NCBI GenBank assembly: GCA_021798985.1
Contig: JAJZBI010000003.1
Coordinates: 112,880 to 176,879 of the forward strand
Length of the DNA stretch: 64,000 nt
Direction: 5' to 3'
DNA from: Actinomycetes bacterium
Lineage (GTDB): Bacteria; Actinomycetota; Acidimicrobiia; Acidimicrobiales; Bog-793
The notes beneath the pieces were generated by a model. The model was not told the DNA's origin. It saw only the letters and a list, made by a program, of their open reading frames with translations, and searched no databases. The translations under genes and the position numbers were made by a program. Below are positions 40,799 to 49,361 of the stretch, in pieces; positions within the stretch are counted from its first letter, which is position 1; each line of letters opens with the position of its first letter.

Positions 40799-43248
40799 CG
40801 CCGGCCTGCTCGCGCCGAGCGGGCCGGCGCGTTCGGGAAGAGCACGTCGAGGAGCGCCCAGGCGGTGTGATCGAAGCTATTGGCGGTCGCGAAGCGCTGC
40901 GCGGCGCGGCGCAGCGCCGCCGAGCGGGCCGGGTCGTTGATCAGCTGGCTGATCGCCGTCGCCAGCTCCGCGACGCTGATCGGCGTGTCGAGCGCGACGA
41001 CGGCGTCACCGGGAAGGCTGCGGGCCCAGCCGGTCCGGCTCACCACGGTCGGCACCCCGACCGCCAGGCACTCGCCGACCGCCGCGGACGCCTCGCCATT
41101 GAAGCCGGCGCGGAGCTGGACGGCGACCGCCGTGCGAGACAGCGCCTCGAGGTAGGCCGAGGGCGAGAGCGGGCCGCTCAGCACGAGGCGACCGGCGATG
41201 CCAAGGCGTCCGGCGAGCTCGCGCAGCGTGCCGGCGAGCTCCTCGGCGATCGGGCCGATGAAGGCGCAGCGCAGGCCGGGCTGCTCGTCGGCCAACTTTG
41301 CGCACGCCTCGAGGAGGAGCTCGGGCTGCTTCATCGGGTCGACGATCCCGAAGTGGGCGATGAGCGGGTCGGCGCCCGCGAGTTCGGGCACGGCGAGGTT
41401 CGTGCCGACCGCATCGAAACCGGCGCCGTGCAGGCCAGGCACGCCGAGCGCGAAGGGCAAGACCGCGATCTTGGCGGCGTCGTTGGGGCGGGCGTCGAGG
41501 CGTGCCAGCTCCGCAGCCGCCGGCGAGCTCACGAGGAAGTGCTCGGCATGGGCGATCGCGTCGCGCGCCATCAACAGGCCGTAGCGCTCGCGGTCGTGCG
41601 CGGAGATGTCACGGCCCCAGCCGACCTCGCCGGGCAGCGAGCCGGTGGGGTAGAGCTCGAAGATGGCCCGGGTCAACGCGTCGTCGGGCAGGGTGGGGTC
41701 GCCGAAGCGGAAGTGGTAGAGGTTCGAGAGGCGGACGTCGTGGGCGAGCACCGTGCCGCCGCGGCGCTGCAGCACCGACAGGGCGCCGAGGTGGTGGTGG
41801 CTGTTGCCGAGCGCGTAGCAGACGGCGTCGTAGTGCCCGCACAGCGCCTCGACGGACTCGAGCGCCTCGGCGGGCCACACGGGCACCTCCGCAGGCGCCT
41901 CCTGGCCGTCGGTGGGGCCGTCGGCGAACGCGTCGACCGTCACCTCGCCCGTGGCGACGAGGGCCTCGGCGAGGTGGTAGCTGTAGCCAGCGACCCCGCT
42001 CGGCGCGGGAGGGAAGGGGCTGACGAGCGCCACCCGCCGGGGAGCGTGGCGAGCGCGCCCTGCGGGTGGCCAAAGCGGCCGCGGCAAGCGGGGCGTGCTG
42101 GCTTGGGCCAGGCGCTCGAGCGCGGCGGCGGCCACGGCGGCCTCGTGCTCGGCGCTCGGCAGGCGACGGGCGGCGGCGCGGGCCCGCTCGAGATGGCGGG
42201 GCTCGAACAGCACCGACAACAGGGCCGCGCCGATCGTCTCGGGCCGGCTCGGATCAAAGCGAGCCGGCGCCTCGAGCAGCTCGTCGAAGGGGGCGACGTC
42301 GGAGGCGATCACGGGCACGCCACAGGCGATCGCTTCGGCGACGGGCAGGCCGAAGCCCTCGGCCGAGGAGGGGTAGCAGACGAGCTTGGCACCCTGCAGC
42401 ACGGCCACCATCTCGGCCTCGCCCACCTCGCCCGTGACGGCGAGGGAGTCGGAGTACCCGCCGAGGCTGGCGAGGTGCTGGTAGTGGTTGACCGTCGATT
42501 CGCCAAAGGCCCCGGTGATCACGAGGCGGTGCGCGTCGCGCACGTCGGGGGGGAGCAGACCCCACGCCTCGACGAGCCGCTCGGTGTTCTTGCGCGGGTG
42601 GCTGCCTGCTGGTGCCAGCACGTAGGGCGTGCGCCACTTTTCCCCGAGCACCTTGGCGAGCAGGGCGGCATCGGGAGGGCCGGGCACGAAGTGCGGGGCG
42701 GGGGTGGGCCGGACGACGCTGATGCGCTCGGGCCGGACGCCGAGCAGCTCGATGACGTCGCGGGCGACGGCCTCAGAGATGACCTGCAGCTGCTCGGCGC
42801 TGCGCACGAGCTCGAGCCGCGTCTGATAGCGCCGCCGCACGAGCGGGTCGGCGAGCTCGCCCTCGGGGTTGTGGGCCGGGATCAGGTCGTAGACGGTCAG
42901 CGAGCGCGCAAGGCCGCGTGCGGCAATCCGCTCGGGCCAGATGGTGACGAGGTCGAGCGCCGGGTCGAAGGGCGAGAGCGCGTGCAGCGCTCGGGCGGAC
43001 TCGAGCGCTGCAGCGCTGTGCTCGACCAGGGCGAACTTCCCGGTGGCGAGCAGCTCCTCGCTGAGGGCGGGCGGGGCGAGGCGGGAGTCGAGCAGATAGG
43101 CGCTGACGAGGTCGGGCGCGTGCGCCTCGAGCCCGGTGATCCACTGTTCGGCGTAGCGGCCGATGCCTCGCCCGCGGCTCATCGGGCTCTGCAGCGCCGA
43201 GGCGTCGACGACGATGCCGCCAGCGCCTTGGCGCCCGCGCCGGGTCAC
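40795..43248 (-). CDS. bifunctional protein with two GT4 glycosyltransferase domains
   Basis: An 817-residue protein made of two GT-B units in tandem. Unit 1 (~10-390): VVDASALQSPMSRGRGIGRY, VLAPAGSHPRKNTERLVEA, and PSSAEGFGLPVAEAIACGVP. Unit 2 (~400-810): VALVSPFPPAPSGVAGYSYH, LIAHFGIVDPMKQPELLLEA and NGEASAAVGECLAVGVPTVV. Each ends in the GT4 donor motif. Such twin enzymes add two sugars in succession or make an alternating backbone. It is upstream of nothing on its own strand but starts inside the coiled-coil gene's stop (4-nt overlap). Confidence 0.88.
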   Translation of the reverse strand: MTRRGRQGAGGIVVDASALQSPMSRGRGIGRYAEQWITGLEAHAPDLVSAYLLDSRLAPPALSEELLATGKFALVEHSAAALESARALHALSPFDPALDLVTIWPERIAARGLARSLTVYDLIPAHNPEGELADPLVRRRYQTRLELVRSAEQLQVISEAVARDVIELLGVRPERISVVRPTPAPHFVPGPPDAALLAKVLGEKWRTPYVLAPAGSHPRKNTERLVEAWGLLPPDVRDAHRLVITGAFGESTVNHYQHLASLGGYSDSLAVTGEVGEAEMVAVLQGAKLVCYPSSAEGFGLPVAEAIACGVPVIASDVAPFDELLEAPARFDPSRPETIGAALLSVLFEPRHLERARAAARRLPSAEHEAAVAAAALERLAQASTPRLPRPLWPPAGRARHAPRRVALVSPFPPAPSGVAGYSYHLAEALVATGEVTVDAFADGPTDGQEAPAEVPVWPAEALESVEALCGHYDAVCYALGNSHHHLGALSVLQRRGGTVLAHDVRLSNLYHFRFGDPTLPDDALTRAIFELYPTGSLPGEVGWGRDISAHDRERYGLLMARDAIAHAEHFLVSSPAAAELARLDARPNDAAKIAVLPFALGVPGLHGAGFDAVGTNLAVPELAGADPLIAHFGIVDPMKQPELLLEACAKLADEQPGLRCAFIGPIAEELAGTLRELAGRLGIAGRLVLSGPLSPSAYLEALSRTAVAVQLRAGFNGEASAAVGECLAVGVPTVVSRTGWARSLPGDAVVALDTPISVAELATAISQLINDPARSAALRRAAQRFATANSFDHTAWALLDVLFPNAPARSARAGRR

Positions 43249-43733
43249 GCCGGAGGAGCAGGCGCCTCGGCGCTGGCGCGGTCTTCCAGGGCCTCGAGGC
43301 GCGCCTCGTGGGCTCGCAGCAGCCGGCCGACGAGCTCGGTCGCCTCGCGCTCGGCCGTCAGGCGCTCGGCGAGCTGGTGGCGCAGCTCGGCGAGCTCGGG
43401 CCGCACGCGGTCGAGCTCGCTCGCTTGGTGGGGGAGGTAGGCAAGGTCGCGCTGGAGCTGCTCGAGGGCCAGCTGGAGCGGGGTGAAGCGCTCCTGGATG
43501 TCGGTGAAGCGGTCCTCGAGGGTGCCAAAGCGCTGGCGCAGCTCGAGCATCTGCTCGCCGAGGGCAGCGAGGCGCTGCTCGACGCGGTCGATGCGCTCGG
43601 CCGCCGAGTAGTGCTCGTCCCCAAGGCGCCGCAGCTGGTCGGGGAGCTGCTCGAGGTCACGCCAGACCGTGCGGGCACGGGCGAACGCGGGACCCGACGA
43701 CGGCTCCTGGTCGTTGTTCGTGGCGGCGCTCAT
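43245..43733 (-). CDS. coiled-coil protein of the glycan cluster
   Basis: A 162-residue soluble protein, almost wholly heptad coiled coil from ~25 to ~150 (LEQLPDQLRRLGDEHYSAAE, LEQLQRDLAYLP, LRHQLAERLTAERE). Such proteins in O-antigen clusters often set chain length as molecular rulers (as WbdD's coil does) or scaffold the enzymes. Its ribosome site and start are at 43733, and the double glycosyltransferase overlaps its stop. Role inferred. Confidence 0.72.
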   Translation of the reverse strand: MSAATNNDQEPSSGPAFARARTVWRDLEQLPDQLRRLGDEHYSAAERIDRVEQRLAALGEQMLELRQRFGTLEDRFTDIQERFTPLQLALEQLQRDLAYLPHQASELDRVRPELAELRHQLAERLTAEREATELVGRLLRAHEARLEALEDRASAEAPAPPA

Positions 43734-43963
43734 GTGGCCGGCATGCTACCGAGCGCGCGCACTGGGGTGCAGGCAGGATGGATCGGGCTAGCCAGCTGCC
43801 TCGCGGCGAATATGTGGGGAGGGCGAGTAGGCTCTCGCAACGGTATGCGTGCGGCCCAGTTGGTGTCTGGCTGGCCCGCGCACCGGCGCCGGGAGCCAGT
43901 TGGTGCAGCGCCTGCTGAGAAGAAGACGAGAGCTTTGACACAGGGCTGCGAGGGATACACGCC

Positions 43964-44941
43964 ATGAGCACCATGGGCGGAGCAGGGCTGTCATCTGCCA
44001 AGCCGCGCACCGGCCTGGCCGAATCGCTGACGCCGGTGCGGGTCGTCTCGGGCGAGCGGGAGCTGCCGGCCCGGGTCGTCTCGGCCCGCGTCCCGCTCGG
44101 CACGCGCGTTCGCGAGCTGTGGGCCTCGCGCGAGCTCTTCGCCTTCCTCGTCCGCAAGGACCTGAAGGTCAAGTACAAGGGCAGCGTGCTCGGCCTGTTG
44201 TGGTCGCTGCTCAACCCTGCGGTGATGCTCATCGTCTACGACATCGTCTTCACGAAGTTCTTGAAGAACAACGCGCAGGACTTCGCCCTGTACCTGTTCG
44301 CGGCCCTGATCGTCTGGATGCTGTTCCAGACCGCCCTGATGGGCTCGTCCTCGGTCCTTGTCTCCAACGCCGCAATCGTGAAGAAGGTCGCGTTCCCTCG
44401 CGAGATCCTCGCGCTGTCCCAGGTGGGCACGGCGACGGTCTTCTTCGGGTTCCAGATGATCGTGCTCGTGCTGTTCCTCGTCGGGCTGAGGATCGCACCC
44501 GATTGGACGCTGCTCCCGTTGCTGCCGTGGGCGATCGTTGACCTCGTGTTGTTCACCGCCGCGCTCTCGGTCTTCTTGTCGGCGGTCACCGTCTACATGC
44601 GCGACATCGAGCACCTGATCGTCGTGCTGCTGCTGGCATGGCAGTGGGGCATCCCGATGGTGTACTCGTTCAATTTCGTGAACGCTGGCGACCACCGCTG
44701 GATCGCCGACTTGATGCTCGCTGACCCGCTCGCCCCAGTCGTGCTCGTATTCCAGCGGGTGCTCTATGGCCTGCGGGGCACGGTGGGTGCGCACGGCGTG
44801 GTCACGCCGTTCGGCACGAACTACCCGATTGGCTTCTACATCGAGATGCTCGCGTGGGTGCTCGTCGCCTCCCTCGTCCTGTTGGTCCTCGCGCTCTTCA
44901 TCTTCGGGCGCATCGAGGGCAACTTCGCCGAGGAGCTCTAG
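43964..44941 (+). CDS. wzm: ABC-2 type polysaccharide export permease (Wzm)
   Basis: A 325-residue permease with six membrane helices and a ~60-residue cytoplasmic N-terminus. The motif LFAFLVRKDLKVKYKGSVLG, then LWSLLNPAVMLIVY, is the Wzm/TagG signature just before the first helix. It exports a polyprenyl-linked polysaccharide across the membrane together with the ATPase that follows 5 nt later. A start nearer the RKDL motif is possible but ATG 43964 is reasonable. Confidence 0.92.
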   Translation: MSTMGGAGLSSAKPRTGLAESLTPVRVVSGERELPARVVSARVPLGTRVRELWASRELFAFLVRKDLKVKYKGSVLGLLWSLLNPAVMLIVYDIVFTKFLKNNAQDFALYLFAALIVWMLFQTALMGSSSVLVSNAAIVKKVAFPREILALSQVGTATVFFGFQMIVLVLFLVGLRIAPDWTLLPLLPWAIVDLVLFTAALSVFLSAVTVYMRDIEHLIVVLLLAWQWGIPMVYSFNFVNAGDHRWIADLMLADPLAPVVLVFQRVLYGLRGTVGAHGVVTPFGTNYPIGFYIEMLAWVLVASLVLLVLALFIFGRIEGNFAEEL

Positions 44942-44946
44942 GCCCG

Positions 44947-46170
44947 ATGGGTGCAGCGATCGAGATCCAGCAGGTCTCCAAGCGGTTCCGCCTCTACCAG
45001 GAGAAGTACTCGACCCTGAAAGAGCGGGTGATCCACGCCGGTCAAGTGCCCCACGAGGACTTCTGGGCCCTGAGAGAGGTGAACGCGGAGATCCCCGCTG
45101 GCCAGACCGTGGGCATCCTCGGCCGCAACGGCTCGGGCAAGTCCACGCTGCTCAAGTGCATCGCCGGGATCTTGCAGCCGACGAGCGGGCAGGTCGTCGT
45201 GCGCGGCCAGCTTGCCGCGATGCTCGAGCTCGGCGCCGGCTTCCAGCCCGAGCTGTCGGGCCGGGACAACGTCTATTTGAACGGCTCGCTCCTCGGCTTC
45301 TCCCGAAAGGAGATCGACCAGCGCTTCGACGAGATCGTCGCCTTCGCCGAGCTCGAGGACTTCATCGACCAGCAGGTCAAGTACTACTCCTCAGGGATGT
45401 ACGTGCGCCTCGGATTCTCGGTGGCGGTCTCGGTCAACCCCGACATCTTGCTCGTGGATGAGGTGCTGGCCGTCGGCGACGAGCGCTTCCAGGAGAAGTG
45501 CATCGAGCGCATCCGCCAGTTCCAAGAAGAGGGGCGCACGATCGTCGTCGTCTCGCACTCGCCCGACACGATGCGCGCCATCTGCAACTCGGTCATGGTG
45601 ATCGAGCACGGCCGGCTTGTCACCTTCGGCGCCGCCGGGGAGTCGGTGCGGATCTTTCGTGAGCTGTTGCTCGGCACGTCCCCCGGTTCTTCAGCCGAGA
45701 CCGTGCCCTCAGACGGTGCGCCGGTCCCGCTGCTCCGGCCGATCAAGATCACCGGGGCGAGTGTCGATTATCCGCGCAAGGACGAGCGCCAGTACCTCGA
45801 GAGCGGCGAGCCCCTCACGATCCGTGTCGGCTACGAGGTCCTCGAGCCGCTCGAAGGGCTGAGCTTCAAGGTCGCGATCCTCACCGAGGCCGGTGGCAAC
45901 GTCTTCAGCTCGACCTCTGGCCGCGCGACGGAGGGCATGGTCTTTGGCCGCGGCATCGGCAGCGTCGACTTCGTCTTCGACCAGGTGCCGCTGCTCGACG
46001 GCCGCTTCGTCGTCACGATCACGGCACTCGACGCGCACGAGGTCACCTTGGAGCGCGCCGACAGCGCGTGCGTCTTTGAGGTCATGAACCCCGGGCGGGC
46101 GACGGGATCGGTGGCGATGCCGATGCGCGTCGCCGTCCAGCCCCCCGGCAGCCTGGCCGCCGCGTACTGA
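44947..46170 (+). CDS. wzt: ABC transporter ATPase with carbohydrate-binding C-terminus (Wzt)
   Basis: A 407-residue ATPase. Residues 1-250 hold Walker A GRNGSGKST, the Wzt-type gate LGAGFQPELSGRDNV, signature YSSGMYVRLGFSVA, Walker B ILLVDEVLAVGD and VSHS as H-loop. Residues ~270-400 form an immunoglobulin-like Wzt_C domain (YLESGEPLTIRVGYEV) that in O9a-type systems binds the finished glycan end. Its presence implies a glycan whose non-reducing end is capped and recognised before export. ATG 44947 follows the permease by 5 nt. Confidence 0.94.
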   Translation: MGAAIEIQQVSKRFRLYQEKYSTLKERVIHAGQVPHEDFWALREVNAEIPAGQTVGILGRNGSGKSTLLKCIAGILQPTSGQVVVRGQLAAMLELGAGFQPELSGRDNVYLNGSLLGFSRKEIDQRFDEIVAFAELEDFIDQQVKYYSSGMYVRLGFSVAVSVNPDILLVDEVLAVGDERFQEKCIERIRQFQEEGRTIVVVSHSPDTMRAICNSVMVIEHGRLVTFGAAGESVRIFRELLLGTSPGSSAETVPSDGAPVPLLRPIKITGASVDYPRKDERQYLESGEPLTIRVGYEVLEPLEGLSFKVAILTEAGGNVFSSTSGRATEGMVFGRGIGSVDFVFDQVPLLDGRFVVTITALDAHEVTLERADSACVFEVMNPGRATGSVAMPMRVAVQPPGSLAAAY

Positions 46171-46179
46171 TCGCGCCTG

Positions 46180-46518
46180 ATGCCTGAATCTTCACCGATG
46201 ACCCCTTCGACCGACGCGCTCGACCTCGATGGCGTGCTCGCCGCGGCCACCGCCGAGGCTGCGGCGCTGCGGACGAGCGGCCGCTGGAGCCAAGTAGACG
46301 ACGATCGCCTCGCCGAGGCGTTCGAGACGGCGGCCACCCAGGCGCTGCGGGTGCCGGCCCTCGCGGAGCGATCGACCGAGCTGCGCCGGATCGCCCGCAA
46401 GGTGCTGCCTGCGGCGGCGCGTCCCCAAGCGCGCCGCGCGGCGGCGCTTGCCGACCGCCTGGCCCGCATCGCCTTCGAGCGGCTCGAGCACACGATCGAT
46501 CGGAGCCGGGGCCGGTGA
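46180..46518 (+). CDS. small helical protein of the glycan cluster
   Basis: A 112-residue Ala/Arg/Glu-rich all-helical protein with no signal peptide. It has no domain I recognise. It lies 9 nt after wzt and overlaps the next glycosyltransferase by 4 nt (GTGA), so it belongs to the operon. It might be a helical accessory of capping or export. Confidence 0.65.
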   Translation: MPESSPMTPSTDALDLDGVLAAATAEAAALRTSGRWSQVDDDRLAEAFETAATQALRVPALAERSTELRRIARKVLPAAARPQARRAAALADRLARIAFERLEHTIDRSRGR

Positions 46519-47621
46519 GCACCATGGCGCGGCGCCCCGAGCGCATCGACCAGATCATCCCCGCCATCGTCGAGCACGACGCCGTCAGCAACCACACCTT
46601 CGAGGCCCAGCGGCTGCTGCGCTCGATGGGTTTCGTCTCGGAGATCTACGCCCGCATCCTCGGCCCCGGCGTCGAGGGGCGCGTGCACCCGCTCGCCGAG
46701 CTCCCTCAGCTCGCTGGCGATCGCCAGTGGCTGCTCTACCAGCACTCGATCGGCTCGCCGGCGGCGGACGCCTTCGTGCGCCACCAGGGACGACGCCTGC
46801 TCGACTACCACAACGTCACGCCGGCTCACCTCGTCGAGCGCTGGATCCCCCCGCTCGGTGTCGAGTCACGGCTCGGCCGGGTGCAGCTCGCCGAGCTCGC
46901 CCCCAAGGTCGCCTACGCCTTTGCCGACTCGGGGTTCAACGCCGCCGAGCTCACCGAGAACGGCTTTGCGGTGGTGCGGGTCGTCCCGGTGCTGATCGAG
47001 AGCGGCAACATCGAGGCCACGCCGGATCCGGTGGCGATGGCTCGCCTGGCGGCCGAAAAGCGGGCGGGTGGCAGCGACTGGCTCTTTGTCGGCCAACTCG
47101 CCCCGCACAAGGCGCAGCACGACATCGTCAAGGCGTTCGCCTGCTACCGGCGCAACTACGACGGCAAGGCGCGCCTGCGCCTCGTGGGCCGGGAGATGGG
47201 GAACGCGTATCGCGACGCCCTGCGGCGCTTCGTCGCCGCCGCCGGCCTGAGCGATGCCGTCGACCTGGCGGGGTCGGTGCCGCTCGGCACGCTCGCGGCC
47301 TATTACGCGACCGCCGATGTCTTCGTCTGCTGCTCGGACCACGAGGGCTTCTGCGCGCCGATCGTCGAGGCGATGCACCGCAAGATCCCAGTCGTTGCCT
47401 ACTCCGTCGCGGCGGTGACCGAGACGGTCGGGGAGGGCGGGATCCTGCTTCCCGACAAGGACCCGGCGCTCGTCGCCGCCGCGGTGCGGGAGGTCAACGA
47501 GCGCCCGAGGCTGCGCGCCCAGCTCGTCGAGGCCGGCCAACGCCAGGCGGCCCGCTACAGCTTGGATGGTGCCCGCAAGGCCTTCGTCGCAGCAATCAGC
47601 GAAGCGCTCACGCTCCCTTAG
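46515..47621 (+). CDS. family 4 glycosyltransferase
   Basis: A 368-residue GT4 enzyme: IIPAIVEHDAVSNHTFE at the start, DWLFVGQLAPHKAQHDIV (donor-site Lys) and DHEGFCAPIVEAMHRKIPVV (E-x7-E motif) in the C-terminal domain. It resembles mannosyltransferases of O-antigen clusters next to wzm/wzt. Last gene of the exporter operon. The GTG at 46515 is coupled to the small helical gene. Confidence 0.9.
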   Translation: MSTMARRPERIDQIIPAIVEHDAVSNHTFEAQRLLRSMGFVSEIYARILGPGVEGRVHPLAELPQLAGDRQWLLYQHSIGSPAADAFVRHQGRRLLDYHNVTPAHLVERWIPPLGVESRLGRVQLAELAPKVAYAFADSGFNAAELTENGFAVVRVVPVLIESGNIEATPDPVAMARLAAEKRAGGSDWLFVGQLAPHKAQHDIVKAFACYRRNYDGKARLRLVGREMGNAYRDALRRFVAAAGLSDAVDLAGSVPLGTLAAYYATADVFVCCSDHEGFCAPIVEAMHRKIPVVAYSVAAVTETVGEGGILLPDKDPALVAAAVREVNERPRLRAQLVEAGQRQAARYSLDGARKAFVAAISEALTLP

Positions 47622-47859
47622 CCCGGATCGCCCTCGCGGCGCCCCAAAGGACGAGGGGCGGGAGGGCGAGCAGGTAGCCCGCTCGATCTGGCCCGGTCCA
47701 TGGATTCGGCGCAATCGCGCCGAGCGCCCGCGTGGCGCAAGGTCGAGCGCGCCGCCCGCACGTCGCTCGCAGGCCACGGGCGCCAGATCACGCGCGCCAG
47801 CATGCGCCGTCCAGCTCTGGCAGGCACGGCACACCCGGGCGCCGCTGGCGAGCTGGGCT
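47622..47859. other. convergent intergenic region
   Basis: About 240 bp between the glycosyltransferase and the ERCC4-Lsr2 gene. Open frames exist on both strands but none has a recognisable domain or ribosome site. Nothing functional seen. Confidence 0.4.
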
Positions 47860-48888
47860 TCAGCCGAGCTCGGGCCGCGGTGGCGCCGCGTCGGGGCTCG
47901 GGGCCGCGGGGTGGGCGGCATGGGCCTGCGCGAACGCCGCGCGCACCACCGTCGGAATGCGCCCGCGCTCGGGCACGCTGAGGCCCGCTCGTCGCGCCCA
48001 GGCTCGGATGGCGGCGGGCGCTGGAGCAGAGGGATCCGCCGCCGGCGCGAGGGGGCGGAGCGCGATTCCTGCCGCGCGCTCGCCCTCGGTCAGTGTGGTG
48101 GCGACCCAGGTGTGCGCGGCGGCGAGGAAGCGGTAGGTCCACTCCTCGGCCAGCGGGCGGGTCTCGCAAAAGACGATGGGGATCGTCGGCCAGCGCACCT
48201 GGCATTCGGCGAGCTGGTCGGCGACGAGGGCGGGGCGGACGTGGGCGAGCTTGAAGATCTGTGAGTAGCGGTCCTCGACGACGACCGCGGCGCGCGCGAC
48301 GGCGGCGAGCTCGCCGAGCGCGTAGCGGAGCCGCCCGGAGAGCAGCGTCGAGACGAGGTCCGGCAGGGACTTGCGCTCGACCACGGCGACGAGCAGGCCC
48401 TCGCGGGCGATGCCATAGTCACCGCAGGGCAGGCCACGCTTGGTGGTCCGGACCTGCTGGCTGGCGAAGCGGTAGGGGTAGTGCTCGTGCGCGTCGACCA
48501 GGATCTCGAGCTCGGTGATCCCCGCCGCCCGCGCGCTGGGGAGGCTGACGGCCGGACGGGCCTGCTTGCGGGTGCGCGGTGACTGCCAGAAGACCGCTTG
48601 GCGCCCGCGAGCCGTCGTGAAGACGATCTGCGAGCGGTTCTCGCGGCTGCGGTCGGCGACGAGGTCGATGGCGGCGCCGCGGCGCACACACGCGCGCAGC
48701 GGTACCTGCTCGACGATCTCGGGCACCTCGGGCCATTCATCGGCCGGCACGGGATGGCAGTACAGGGCGTTGGTGCGCGGCCAGGTGCCCGAGGTGCGGA
48801 GCACGAGCCCGCCGTCGAGCGGGACGCGCAAGAGGTAGCGCAGGCGAGAGCCGGGGTCCGGGTTGGTGGCGATCAGCAGCTCCTCCAC
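47860..48888 (-). CDS. ERCC4-domain nuclease fused to an Lsr2-type DNA-binding domain
   Basis: A 342-residue two-domain protein. Residues ~125-255 are an ERCC4 (XPF/Mus81-type) nuclease with D132, the GD at 156-157 (GDYGI) and ERKSLPD at 171-177, completing the GDXnERKX3D active site. Residues ~291-322 match the C-terminal domain of Lsr2 (IRAWARRAGLSVPERGRIPT), including R307-G308-R309, the AT-hook-like loop that inserts into the minor groove of AT-rich DNA. The fusion could direct a nuclease to AT-rich, foreign-like DNA. The first 120 residues are unassigned beta-rich. Known actinobacterial architecture; function uncharacterised as far as I know. Confidence 0.85.
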   Translation of the reverse strand: MEELLIATNPDPGSRLRYLLRVPLDGGLVLRTSGTWPRTNALYCHPVPADEWPEVPEIVEQVPLRACVRRGAAIDLVADRSRENRSQIVFTTARGRQAVFWQSPRTRKQARPAVSLPSARAAGITELEILVDAHEHYPYRFASQQVRTTKRGLPCGDYGIAREGLLVAVVERKSLPDLVSTLLSGRLRYALGELAAVARAAVVVEDRYSQIFKLAHVRPALVADQLAECQVRWPTIPIVFCETRPLAEEWTYRFLAAAHTWVATTLTEGERAAGIALRPLAPAADPSAPAPAAIRAWARRAGLSVPERGRIPTVVRAAFAQAHAAHPAAPSPDAAPPRPELG

Positions 48889-49361
48889 GGCCCCAGTCTC
48901 GCCGCCACGACGCCCGAGCGCGCGACGTCAACGGGCCGCTTCGCGCGACCAGCCCGGTGCCCCGTGAGCGGGAGGCGCGCCGACGCGCCCTTCGCTGACG
49001 GGTCGTGGCCCACCACCCCTGAGACGTCGGCGCGAGGAGGCTCGATCGGTCGGCCGAAGCGAGGCCTGTGGCGCGTCAGTCCCGAGCTCGCCACAACGGC
49101 GACCGCCAGGGCGAGATCGCCGCATCGGTCGCCGCAAGGCCGGGTCCGAGCGCGGCGGGCGGTGGGCCGCATCTCCCTACCCGTCCGCGCGACGCGACGG
49201 CGCGGGCCAGGCCCGCAAGGGCTTTGCCGCGAGATCACGCTTCCCTAGCATGTCGGTCCCCGTTCAGCAGGGCGAGACCTCGTAGCATCTGAACCATCGC
49301 TGCATTCCGCCATCGTTGGCTCGCGCCCCGGCGCCCGGCTCAGCTCGCCGGGCTCGCCGCC
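48889..49361. other. long intergenic region
   Basis: About 470 bp between the divergent ERCC4-Lsr2 and SpoIID-like genes. No frame with domain content, no tRNA-like fold and no repeats were found. It must hold the promoters of both genes. The in-frame codons just before 49362 encode what looks like more of the SpoIID signal peptide. Confidence 0.4.

Noticed and set aside
47618..48205. 195-codon - strand frame overlapping the ERCC4-Lsr2 3' end
   Set aside because: Ser/Arg-rich translation in another frame of a better supported gene, without domain content.
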